Assembly: GCF_001941425.1 (NCBI RefSeq)
Contig: NZ_CP009244.1
Coordinates: 1,488,001-1,552,000, forward strand
Direction of reading: 5' to 3'
DNA: 64,000 nt
Source of the DNA: Corynebacterium ammoniagenes DSM 20306
Lineage (GTDB): Bacteria > Actinomycetota > Actinomycetes > Mycobacteriales > Mycobacteriaceae
Shown: positions 1 to 7,399 of the stretch, in pieces
How the letters are laid out: every line of letters begins with the position of its first letter
Position numbering within the stretch: position 1 is the stretch's first letter
The notes under the pieces: generated by a model
Databases searched by the model: none
The model's input: the letters and a program-made list of their open reading frames with translations, nothing else
Told to the model about the DNA's origin: nothing
Translations under genes and position numbers: made by a program

Positions 1-86
1 ATCTCTCGCGGTGGATTCATCCCAGCACCGGTGCACGGGTTTAGGAATTAAGAACCAGCCGTGGCGTGGATGAAGAGCACGTGCGT

Positions 87-1307
87 CTAAGCCGTCATCG
101 CACCATATCGTGTCCGCAACTTGCTTTCTTGTCTCCCCGCTACGGTGCAGCCCAATTGCAACAGGCGCATTGCACGCTCAGAGGCATCAACCAGCAAGTC
201 GCGGCCATCGCGAACTGCATCTTCTAGATCCATCGGGATAGTCATGATTGACTGCACTGCGCCAATTCCAACATCATGAACGGTTGGTGCGCCTTCGCCC
301 AAAGATCCAGCAAGCCCCATCAGTGGCACGCCAGTCTTTTGGCAACGGCGCGCAATTTCCGCCGGGACCTTGCCGCGCGGGGTTTGGAAATCAATCGCAC
401 CTTCCGCAGTTATCACCAGGTCTGCTACGCAGATCAGCTCATCCAGGTTGCGCTCCGCTGGAAGCTGTTCCAGCAAAACATTGAAACGTTCACCGGCCAC
501 GGCCCCTAAAGCCATCAACCCTGCGCCGAGTCCACCAGAAGCACCTGAGCCAGGGCCTTTGTGAAGGTCGGCTACGGATTTGAAGGTATCAGCAAGCAAA
601 TCTGCCCAGCCGCTCAAGCCTTCTGCTAACTCTTTGACCTGTGCCTTGCTCGCGCCCTTCTGTGGGCCGAAGACACGGGCAACACCGCGCTTGCCGGTTA
701 GAACATTGTGCCGGTTGCAGGCCATGGTGATAGAGACATCGCGCAGCCGTGGATTCATCTCGGAGGTATCAAGACTCTTGGCGTGAACCAGATTCGAGCC
801 GCCACGTTTGACCTTTTCACCATTTTTATCCAGCGCATTGACACCGAGAGCTTCCAGTGCGCCCGCGCCGCCATCGGATGTGCCGGAATCACCACAGCCG
901 ACGACAATCTTTGTGCAGCCATGTGCAATCATGATGTTGATCAGCTCACCCACACCATAAGTGGTGGTGGCACCGGGGTTACGCATATCCCTGGGCACCA
1001 AGGTCAAACCCGCGCAGGATGCCATTTCCATGACACCGACGCCAGATTCCGGAAACTCAACCCACGTGGCTTGGACTTTCTGGCCCACTGGTCCAGTTAC
1101 AGTTTCTGTATGCGACACCGCACCGTGGCGCTGCGCGAGAATCTCCACCGTGCCCTCGCCGCCATCTGGGACGGGGAAAGTGTCCACGCGTGAGCCTGGT
1201 AGTACACGGCGAATGCCGGCGGCAATCGCGTCAGCGACTTCAATCGCCGACAGGGATTCTTTGAATCCAGAAGGTGCGACGAGGATACGTTCAGGTGCGT
1301 ACAACAT
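87..1307 (-). CDS. glxK: Glycerate kinase (GlxK/GarK type)
   Basis: Phosphorylates D-glycerate with ATP, feeding glyoxylate- or glucarate-derived carbon into lower glycolysis; cytoplasmic. The 406-residue protein fits the type I glycerate kinase family (PF02595). The N-terminal APSGFKESLSA segment and the PVPDGGEGT motif near residue 47 are typical, as are GPQKGAS and the glycine-rich SGASGGLGAGL region in the second half. The ATG at 1307 follows AAGGAG at a 9-base distance, which fixes the start. It lies 39 bases behind the DASS permease gene on the same strand, so the two are probably co-transcribed, suggesting the permease imports glycerate or a precursor (inference). The C-terminal tail of about 20 residues is basic and not obviously part of the fold. 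Confidence 0.95.
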   Translation of the reverse strand: MLYAPERILVAPSGFKESLSAIEVADAIAAGIRRVLPGSRVDTFPVPDGGEGTVEILAQRHGAVSHTETVTGPVGQKVQATWVEFPESGVGVMEMASCAGLTLVPRDMRNPGATTTYGVGELINIMIAHGCTKIVVGCGDSGTSDGGAGALEALGVNALDKNGEKVKRGGSNLVHAKSLDTSEMNPRLRDVSITMACNRHNVLTGKRGVARVFGPQKGASKAQVKELAEGLSGWADLLADTFKSVADLHKGPGSGASGGLGAGLMALGAVAGERFNVLLEQLPAERNLDELICVADLVITAEGAIDFQTPRGKVPAEIARRCQKTGVPLMGLAGSLGEGAPTVHDVGIGAVQSIMTIPMDLEDAVRDGRDLLVDASERAMRLLQLGCTVAGRQESKLRTRYGAMTA

Positions 1308-1346
1308 AAGAGTTACTCCTTGAAAGAAATGAGATTCGGCTGAGAT

Positions 1347-2840
1347 TTACAGGTAGAGGTTGAGGCCGAGTGCCGGCCATATGAGCCAGGCGAATAACGC
1401 CATGACAATGAGATGGATGGGAAAGAGAACCGCTGCCACACGCATGAGTTCGCGGTTAGAAAATGGCGCGGGCTCGTGGCCAGAAAAGATCGCCAGTGGC
1501 TTCGCCGAGGAAGGCAAGGTGTGACAAAAGCCCGCTGCCACCGTGGAGATAAACGCCACCGCCACGGGATTGGCGCCAATCGCGGGTGCCGTGGCCACCA
1601 CCAGTGGAATCAGAACCGCTGAGCGTGCCGAGCGTGACTGGATGACGAGATGTGCTGCGGAAGAAACAATGATGACCAAAGCTACGAACATGGTCGGGTG
1701 TGCTGACCCCAGGATTGCAGTGGCTAGAACATCTGCCGCGCCCGACGACAGCAGTGCCCCGCTCATAGCGATGGTTGCTGCCATAAACAACAGCAAGTTC
1801 CACGGAACCTGGCGGATCGTGTCTTTGAAGTCCACGGTGCCCATTTGTGGCGAGCAAATCAGCAACGCCGCCAAAACTGCGACCAAAGCTGGGTCAATGC
1901 CGTGTAAGGATTCGCTAAACCACAGCGCCACTGCCGCGCCAAGGATGGCAATCGTTCGCTGCTGCCCAGAAGACAGTGGCCCGGTAACGCCGTCACCAAA
2001 GTCGGTTGTGGTGAGGCGTACTTTCTCGGCGCGCTGCGCTGCGGTGGAAAACATTCGCAACACCACTTCCGCGGAGACATGCGCCATGACTATTGCATAA
2101 GGCAAGCCCAGCACTATCCAGCGGGTAAATGAGATTTCCGGCAAGTCATTGGTGCCTAGAATCTGTACCGTAATCAGGTGTGCGCCGGCACCAATGAGCG
2201 ATGCTGCCGCAGTGAACAACACAACGGTTGGCAACACCAACGCCAGTACTTTCACCAGCCATTGTTGCGGTGTCGGCAGCACGCCACGCAACGCAACGAG
2301 CACCGGCAGGATAAGCGCTGCACGCCCACTGGTGGCGGGCACCGCAAAGGCGGTGGCTGTCACAGCAAATGCCAGCAGGTGCACCAATCCATGGGGAGTA
2401 CTAACCCGGCGTGTTAGGTAGGCGGTTGCACGCAATGCCAGACCCGACTGTGTTACCGCGGCGGAAAGAATGAATGCGCCGATGAGGAGCCACGTGGTGT
2501 CATCGCCAAGCGCTGCGAAGAACTCTTCTGAGCTCATCACATTAGCCAATACCAAAGCACTAGCTGCGGCCAGTGCAACGAAAGTATCATTCAAAGTGCC
2601 AAATACCCACAGCCATATCGCGGCGGTAAATACCGTCAGCGTCGCCTGTGCCTCGGGGCTTAAGGTGCTCGTCAGTATCCACACACCAGCGACTACAACT
2701 ATTCCGGCGACCGTCTTCCATGAGCCCAGCTGTGGCCGGGCGAACTGGCGGCCGACCTTCGGTAAAAGCCGCGGCGGGGGTGGGCTACTGCTAATTGCGG
2801 TCTGATTCCGTGCTATCTGATTTGTTGCTGCTGTAGTCAT
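1347..2840 (-). CDS. SLC13/DASS-family anion permease
   Basis: A 497-residue polytopic membrane protein of the divalent anion:Na+ symporter family. About a dozen hydrophobic segments are visible, after a proline-rich cytoplasmic N-terminus of about 40 residues. The C-terminal part contains a SAVLIPLVVATAPAIGANP helix region and a following CHTLPSSAKP stretch, which resemble the second substrate-binding repeat of the family. The start is the ATG at 2840 because GGGAGGTGATC sits just upstream; a longer reading frame exists but has no such site. The gene begins inside the last 50 bases of the sensor-like gene, so translation may be coupled. The substrate is not readable from sequence; the downstream glycerate kinase suggests glycerate or another small carboxylate. 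Confidence 0.88.
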   Translation of the reverse strand: MTTAATNQIARNQTAISSSPPPPRLLPKVGRQFARPQLGSWKTVAGIVVVAGVWILTSTLSPEAQATLTVFTAAIWLWVFGTLNDTFVALAAASALVLANVMSSEEFFAALGDDTTWLLIGAFILSAAVTQSGLALRATAYLTRRVSTPHGLVHLLAFAVTATAFAVPATSGRAALILPVLVALRGVLPTPQQWLVKVLALVLPTVVLFTAAASLIGAGAHLITVQILGTNDLPEISFTRWIVLGLPYAIVMAHVSAEVVLRMFSTAAQRAEKVRLTTTDFGDGVTGPLSSGQQRTIAILGAAVALWFSESLHGIDPALVAVLAALLICSPQMGTVDFKDTIRQVPWNLLLFMAATIAMSGALLSSGAADVLATAILGSAHPTMFVALVIIVSSAAHLVIQSRSARSAVLIPLVVATAPAIGANPVAVAFISTVAAGFCHTLPSSAKPLAIFSGHEPAPFSNRELMRVAAVLFPIHLIVMALFAWLIWPALGLNLYL

Positions 2841-4101
2841 GCTGATCACCTCCCGCCGGAAGTTCAAGGACCACCGTGGTGCCGCTTGCAGCATCGGCAG
2901 TAACGAGCGCGCGCCCGCCATGGGCATCCGCCACAGTGCGCACCACGGCTGCATAGGTGGAGCGCACCGGCCAGGCGATCATCGCCGCGGCCTGCTCATC
3001 ATCGGCGACAAAATCGACTGCCGTAATCCACAACCGGCAAGTATCACCATGGACGTGAGCACCAGCGTAAAGCTTCTGTTTGCTATGCGGCGATAACATT
3101 CCGGCGATGGCACGAAAGGCATCTGCAATCGCGATGCGATTCACCTGTGCCGTTCCGGATGCCTCGATAGCCTGTGCATCAAAATCACGCGCAATCACCC
3201 CAAGGTCAGCGGATTCAGTAGCAATACCGCGGGTACCCGGAGCAAGACGCGACAATGCCATCAAAGATTCACACGTCGCGCGTAGTTTCTCCGGGTGGTT
3301 AATCCCCTCGCGAATCTCGCGTGCCGCCGCGTCTGTGATCGACTGGTTTATGCCGCGAACCTCATATTCGCGTACCCAGGCATCGTTATAAGCCCTGGCC
3401 AGCTCTGTGATCTCATCTGTGCCATCAAAGCCCAGCCGTGTGGCTGCGTCCCTGCGGCTGTCTTCGGCCGCCTGGTGTGAGACCTTCCGGATGGGTGCGA
3501 GCAGCCGTCCGGTAATCAGCCACGCTAGAAACGCCGCCAAAACCAGGACACCAGCAGCGACCAAAATGACAACCCTCATAAGTTCAGCGATCTCGCGGTA
3601 GTCGGAGTCCGTAAACCGCGCAACCATCAGCTTGACCTCTTGTGAACCTTCACCGCCATCAACGGTGACGGTCCCCCAATGAATCGGATCACCATCATCG
3701 GGTATATAAAGTCCCGCCGGCATGGGTGATTCGATGGCATGTTGAATAAGCGGATCCCCCTCTGCCAAGCTTCGACCAGTAGGACCTGGTAGACCAACGA
3801 GTCTGCCATCAACGAGTCCCACCAATGCCTCATCGCGGGTTGGAATCTGACGGGATAAAAACACCTTTAACAACCGCGTATTTGAAGCAAAAGGTTGTGA
3901 TGTCTCTGGATCCACGCCGTTTTGTGCCAGGGAGCGAAACTCTTCTAGCTCCTGGACAACATCTTCGTTGGCTTTTTCTGGCACAGCGTTCAACAGCACC
4001 GTGCGCGTGGTCAGCACAATAGCCAACAGCGAAACAGCAACCAAGCCCAACAACCAGAACAACAGCCGTGAACGCGAGGAATGACGCGCCATATCAGGCA
4101 T
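2791..4101 (-). CDS. Degenerate sensor histidine kinase-like membrane protein
   Basis: A 436-residue protein with sensor-kinase architecture: TM1 at about 13-32, an extracytoplasmic domain at about 33-176, TM2 at about 177-197, a HAMP-like linker at about 197-250, then a region resembling the dimerisation and ATPase domains. Where an H-box (ASHELRTPL-like) is expected, the sequence reads AAAREIREGIN, with no histidine in the phospho-acceptor position. No N-box asparagine or DxGxG motif is recognisable, although the end (AHGGRALVTADAASGTTV, then LELP) still looks like the last kinase segment. I infer a pseudokinase. The ATG at 4101 follows GGAGGGAGG by 5 bases. No response regulator is adjacent. 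It overlaps the permease start by 50 bases, so a role in controlling or assisting that transporter is plausible but unproven. Confidence 0.72.
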   Translation of the reverse strand: MPDMARHSSRSRLLFWLLGLVAVSLLAIVLTTRTVLLNAVPEKANEDVVQELEEFRSLAQNGVDPETSQPFASNTRLLKVFLSRQIPTRDEALVGLVDGRLVGLPGPTGRSLAEGDPLIQHAIESPMPAGLYIPDDGDPIHWGTVTVDGGEGSQEVKLMVARFTDSDYREIAELMRVVILVAAGVLVLAAFLAWLITGRLLAPIRKVSHQAAEDSRRDAATRLGFDGTDEITELARAYNDAWVREYEVRGINQSITDAAAREIREGINHPEKLRATCESLMALSRLAPGTRGIATESADLGVIARDFDAQAIEASGTAQVNRIAIADAFRAIAGMLSPHSKQKLYAGAHVHGDTCRLWITAVDFVADDEQAAAMIAWPVRSTYAAVVRTVADAHGGRALVTADAASGTTVVLELPAGGDQHDYSSNKSDSTESDRN

Positions 4102-4242
4102 TGCAGCCTCCCTCCATGTAAGTAAATCAGGATTCCGATTTGGAATACTGATTACCGTATAAACGAAGGATGAAACTGCCATGAGGCGTTTATTAAACAA
4201 TCTTCATATTCAATTATGATTGTCGTAACCGCACGTCACACG

Positions 4243-4617
4243 CTATGGCGCAGAGCGTTTAGCGGTGCGCTTGCCATCAAGAACCACCATCTCACCGTTT
4301 AAAATCGGGAGTTATCACCAGCTAGAATTACTGCAAGATTTCCACTATTTGATGGCGCACCAACCCGCCCGGACTGCCGTGGGGTCTTGCATGCCGTCAA
4401 GATATTTGTCTCTCAGTTCGGTAGCTTTCCAACCCGGCGCTATGGCATTTGTCATTCCATAACCTCCCTTTGATACGGAATACACTGCATACTCGGAGTT
4501 TGCACCGGGACCTTGAGAATGACCGTCATCATGAGAACCCACTTCTTTGGAGTAATCTCCGTGATGCTCAAACTTCGCGATTCGGGTCAACACCATCTCG
4601 TCCCAGCTGAAATGCAT
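4243..4617 (-). pseudogene. Remnant of a short-chain dehydrogenase/reductase
   Basis: A 90-codon open frame (4617 down to 4345) contains YSVSKGG followed almost directly by NAIAPGWKATELRDKYLDG. These look like the SDR catalytic YxxxK segment and the later NAIAPG-x-x-TEL segment, which in intact enzymes lie about 25-30 residues apart, so an internal deletion is inferred. Further on, in another frame, NGEMVVLDGKRTAKRSAP ends in a stop at 4243-4245 and resembles an SDR C-terminus (NGE-x-x-x-x-DGG). The Rossmann nucleotide-binding N-terminus is missing. It is probably a dead relic of a sugar- or polyol-type dehydrogenase. Chance resemblance is possible because each match is short. Confidence 0.4.
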
Positions 4618-4830
4618 CGAAGAAGTTCTGCTGGAACTGTCGCGCCTCAGTGCACTACCGCCGCGAAAGCAATCCTCGCGCCAACAATATGTTGAACGCT
4701 AATAGACATCGCCCTAGCGTCAGATCCCTCAACCTACCTACTTTTCGGGGGTTAGTTCATTATGCTTCAACCCCTTTTTTCCTGCTCAACACAGATATGG
4801 AAAATTTAAACGCTGACCTGAGATCATTTC

Positions 4831-4848
4831 AGCAGAAATTTTTCTGCT
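4831..4848. repeat. Perfect palindrome AGCAGAAA-TT-TTTCTGCT
   Basis: Two 8-base arms flank a 2-base centre, in the divergent intergenic region about 170 bases before the 5021 gene. It could be an operator for a dimeric regulator or a small hairpin. There is no strong U-tract to make it a convincing terminator. Confidence 0.45.
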
Positions 4849-4972
4849 CAGGATGGGCTAATTCCCGCACAGGAGTAGCGTTGCCGGCGGGCAAATAGGA
4901 AATAGCATGAGCTTGGATAGGTAATACTTCTTACCCAACTAAGTTCGCGCCCGCTTGCAAACGTTATGCACT

Positions 4973-4997
4973 GGGCAGACTTCCCCGAGGTCTGCCC
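4973..4997. repeat. Inverted repeat GGGCAGAC...GTCTGCCC
   Basis: An 8-base-pair GC-rich stem with a 9-base loop ends 23 bases before the ATG at 5021, close to the ribosome-binding region (GGGAAAG). It may be a hairpin in the leader of the 5021-6448 operon that modulates its expression, or an operator. Its function is not known. Confidence 0.45.
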
Positions 4998-5020
4998 TTC
5001 ATATTGGGAAAGAACTAGTT

Positions 5021-5593
5021 ATGTCACAAAACGAAACACCTTCCATGGAGAGAAAGGTTGACGGGATCCCGCTGGCGATCGTGGGCATCATTATGCTGGC
5101 TGTTCCGGTGGTGATTAATGCTGCACTACCCGACCGTGAGTCCGACAGAGCGCCAGTAGAAGTAGGCAACCTCACGATTGAGGATGAGGGAGGCAACGCA
5201 TTGAAATGCCCCATGGACGGAACGGACGGAAGTCGCTATCCGCTCTGGCGTTGCGACGGTACCGTGATCGCTGGACGCATCGATCCTGAACCCAACGACA
5301 TCGGTCTTGCCACCCAGCGCATCGCGCGGTGGGAAGAAATGTCGAAGACTCTTACAGATGAGCAACCGGAACAACTTTCGAAAGACATGGTTCGGCTCGA
5401 CACCATCGAATCATCGACTCTGGCAATCCGTAACCCTGAGTCTGCCGACAGTAGCGGAGGAGAGAGTGATGAAAGCGACACCAGCGCTGAGGATGAAACG
5501 GACAAGTGGGTCTTCCTCAACTTTAGGCAAGGTGACTTCATCTCAATGGCCGACCGCGTTCAAGCTCAATTCTTAGAAGGCGGTGACGAGTAA
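5021..5593 (+). CDS. Membrane-anchored protein of unknown function, partner of PrsW-like protease
   Basis: I do not recognise this 190-residue protein. It has a short cytoplasmic N-terminus, one hydrophobic segment (about residues 17-37, IPLAIVGIIMLAVPVVINAA), then a hydrophilic domain predicted to lie outside the membrane. Two cysteines (KCPMDG and WRCDGT) about 16 residues apart could form a disulfide. A linker rich in Ser, Asp and Glu (SGGESDESDTSAEDETD) precedes a last segment WVFLNFRQGDF. The ATG at 5021 follows GGGAAAG. An upstream in-frame ATG at 4955 is less likely because it would read through the inverted repeat. The stop codon directly abuts the ATG of the PrsW-like gene (TAAATG), so the two are co-translated. 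The topology would suit a PrsW substrate or regulator (inference). Confidence 0.75.
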   Translation: MSQNETPSMERKVDGIPLAIVGIIMLAVPVVINAALPDRESDRAPVEVGNLTIEDEGGNALKCPMDGTDGSRYPLWRCDGTVIAGRIDPEPNDIGLATQRIARWEEMSKTLTDEQPEQLSKDMVRLDTIESSTLAIRNPESADSSGGESDESDTSAEDETDKWVFLNFRQGDFISMADRVQAQFLEGGDE

Positions 5594-6448
5594 ATGCGCA
5601 CTGAACTCTACAACCGAGTGGTCTTAGCCGTCCTTGCGCTAGGCGCGCTAGTAAGTACCGTCATCACGGTCAACAGTCACATGGCGATCAGTACGGCTAT
5701 TATTTTCCTGGGCATCGTATTTCCCCTGGCTCTCTTGGGAATCGCCGTACTCTTTTTCCGTACCCATCCAGGACGGCCGCAGCAACGGTGGTGGCTCATT
5801 AGTGCTTTCGTAATCGGCATGCTGTGCTTCGGGCCAGCAGTTGAGCTCAACTCCACCATGTCAGAGATGGTCCAAAAGCTTGACATTGAGCCGGATTCCA
5901 TCTTGGATTCTGTGCTGTATTCGCCAATGCCTGAAGAAACCATTAAGGGCATCGCTATCGCGTTGTTGGTTGCTGGTTTCATACGCGTGCACCACCCAGT
6001 GTCTGTCGGTATCGTTGGCGCTGTAGTCGGGTTTGGATTCGCTGGCATTGAGAGCGCACTATTTATCAACGATTCAGCTCTCCGCAACCTAAATTCAGAC
6101 CTGGAAGGTGGCGGCGTCCTTGCCGTACTGCGACTCATTACCGGGCTTTTTGGTCACTCTTTGTATTCCGGCCTAGTTGGCTTCGGCATTGGGCTTTACT
6201 TCTACGCCCGTCACCTTGGCCTCCCCGCCCGGATCATCAGCCTCATCGGCATGTGGCTGCTAAGCGTCGTGCTCCACACCTTGTCCAATATCGGAACCAC
6301 ACTCCCCGATGGATACTTCTGGCTCGGCCCGATACTTTCATTTTTGTTGCCAACAATTCTTGGCATCATCGTTTATCGCCGTTCGGGAAAGATCGCGCGA
6401 ACCACACGCACTGAGCCGGAGTCGGAGTCTGCACCGATCGCCGTTTAG
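5594..6448 (+). CDS. PrsW-family intramembrane metalloprotease
   Basis: A 284-residue protein with about eight hydrophobic segments. The PrsW/M82-like motifs are present: EETIK (E114, E115, K118), FGFAGIE with E153 near 147-153, H188 in the HSLYSG segment and H228 in VVLHTLSN. Characterised relatives such as Bacillus PrsW cut membrane-anchored anti-sigma factors at site 1. It follows the 190-residue membrane protein with no gap and is followed by a 14-bp hairpin, so the pair forms a two-gene unit. No sigma factor is adjacent. The family assignment is good; the substrate is unknown and the upstream partner is the obvious candidate. Confidence 0.85.
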   Translation: MRTELYNRVVLAVLALGALVSTVITVNSHMAISTAIIFLGIVFPLALLGIAVLFFRTHPGRPQQRWWLISAFVIGMLCFGPAVELNSTMSEMVQKLDIEPDSILDSVLYSPMPEETIKGIAIALLVAGFIRVHHPVSVGIVGAVVGFGFAGIESALFINDSALRNLNSDLEGGGVLAVLRLITGLFGHSLYSGLVGFGIGLYFYARHLGLPARIISLIGMWLLSVVLHTLSNIGTTLPDGYFWLGPILSFLLPTILGIIVYRRSGKIARTTRTEPESESAPIAV

Positions 6449-6488
6449 TTCGGATACCAGGTGTTAGCACCAGACCTCAGTACTAATT

Positions 6489-6522
6489 GCCCGCCCGTGA
6501 TTTTATGGAATCGCGGGCGGGC
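6489..6522 (+). terminator. Hairpin terminator after PrsW-like gene
   Basis: GCCCGCCCGTGATT pairs with AATCGCGGGCGGGC across a 6-base loop, a 14-bp stem with one G-U pair. It lies 40 bases after the stop at 6448. The run of T is poor, so it may act as a pause or Rho-assisted site. Confidence 0.7.
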
Positions 6523-6751
6523 TCTAAACCTTGGTAATACACTGTGGATTTGTCGGTATTAGCCCCAAGATTTCTATATTTATGCTGGATACGCCCTTAC
6601 CCCCATATTGCGGAATTTCGTTCATTCCGTAGATACTTCGCTGGGAAATTAGTAACGTTATCTTATTCAATCCATTCAAAATATTAAGTGAACGTTTTGA
6701 AGGTTCGATAAACCAGAACCGAATCAATCGCTTTCTACCGTATATGGGCAG

Positions 6752-7396
6752 GTGAATATTTTGGGCGAGTTTATTATTGATCGCTGGCAAGACATCACCT
6801 TTCGGGCGTACCAACATACTTCCTTGGTATTGCAGTCGGTGTTACTCGCGCTTGTCATTGCATTGGTCATCGCAGTCTTGGTCTCTTCGCACCATCGTGC
6901 GACCGCGATCGCTAACTCCCTTTCCTCCATTGGCCTGACGCTGCCATCCTTGGCACTGCTCGGCCTCGCCATTCCACTATTTGGAATCGGCACCATTCCT
7001 TCTGTTGTTCTCGTGGTGTTTTACGCGGTACTTCCGATTTTGCGCAACGCGATCGTGGGGCTGCAAAACATTGATACCGCCATCATTGAATCGGCGCGCG
7101 GTCAGGGCATGAGCCCCGCCGCGGTGCTTTTCCGAGTCAGGTTGCCGCTGGCATGGCCAGTGATTATGACCGGTGTTCGTGTCTCCACGCAGATGTCAAT
7201 GGGTGTCGCAGCCATCGCTGCTTATGCCTTGGGACCTGGACTGGGTTCTTACATCTTCTCTGGTCTGAGCCAAATTGGCGGTGCGAATGCCTTGAATTAT
7301 GCGTTTGTCGGCACCATCGGCATCGTCATTATCGCACTTGTCGTAGATGCACTTTTGGCACTTCTGCAAAAACTCACTACTTCAAAGGGGCTTTAA
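6752..7396 (+). CDS. OpuCB-like ABC transporter permease
   Basis: The first of two inner-membrane permeases of a betaine/choline-type (OpuC/ProU family) importer. The 214 residues match the usual length of OpuCB/OpuCD and contain five to six TM segments. The EAA-like cytoplasmic loop reads IESARGQGMSPAAVLFRVRLPLA. The frame starts with GTG at 6752 behind a weak GGGCAGG, so the exact start is less certain. It is the first gene of a tight four-gene operon: 3 bases to the ATPase, then two overlapping junctions. The 303-base gap upstream presumably holds the operon promoter; I could not pick out a convincing -10/-35 pair there. Confidence 0.9.
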   Translation: MNILGEFIIDRWQDITFRAYQHTSLVLQSVLLALVIALVIAVLVSSHHRATAIANSLSSIGLTLPSLALLGLAIPLFGIGTIPSVVLVVFYAVLPILRNAIVGLQNIDTAIIESARGQGMSPAAVLFRVRLPLAWPVIMTGVRVSTQMSMGVAAIAAYALGPGLGSYIFSGLSQIGGANALNYAFVGTIGIVIIALVVDALLALLQKLTTSKGL

Positions 7397-7399
7397 AAC

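Larger units (their letters stand above)
4102..5020. other. Gene-poor region between divergent transcription units
   Basis: This 919-base stretch has no intact gene that I recognise. It must carry the promoters for the minus-strand sensor operon and the plus-strand 5021 gene. It also contains a decayed short-chain dehydrogenase at about 4243-4617, an 18-base palindrome at 4831-4848 and a GC-rich inverted repeat at 4973-4997. Open frames here are short and show no family resemblance beyond the decayed gene. Confidence 0.6.

Noticed and set aside
1-51. Frame 1 is open from the window edge and ends in TAA at 49-51 (ISRGGFIPAPVHGFRN), possibly the C-terminus of a plus-strand gene converging on glxK.
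   Set aside because: Only 16 codons are visible and I recognise no family, so the claim cannot be supported.
708-1193. A 161-codon plus-strand frame over the glycerate kinase gene.
   Set aside because: It lies antisense to a well-supported gene, has no ribosome site and no family resemblance. It is a shadow frame.
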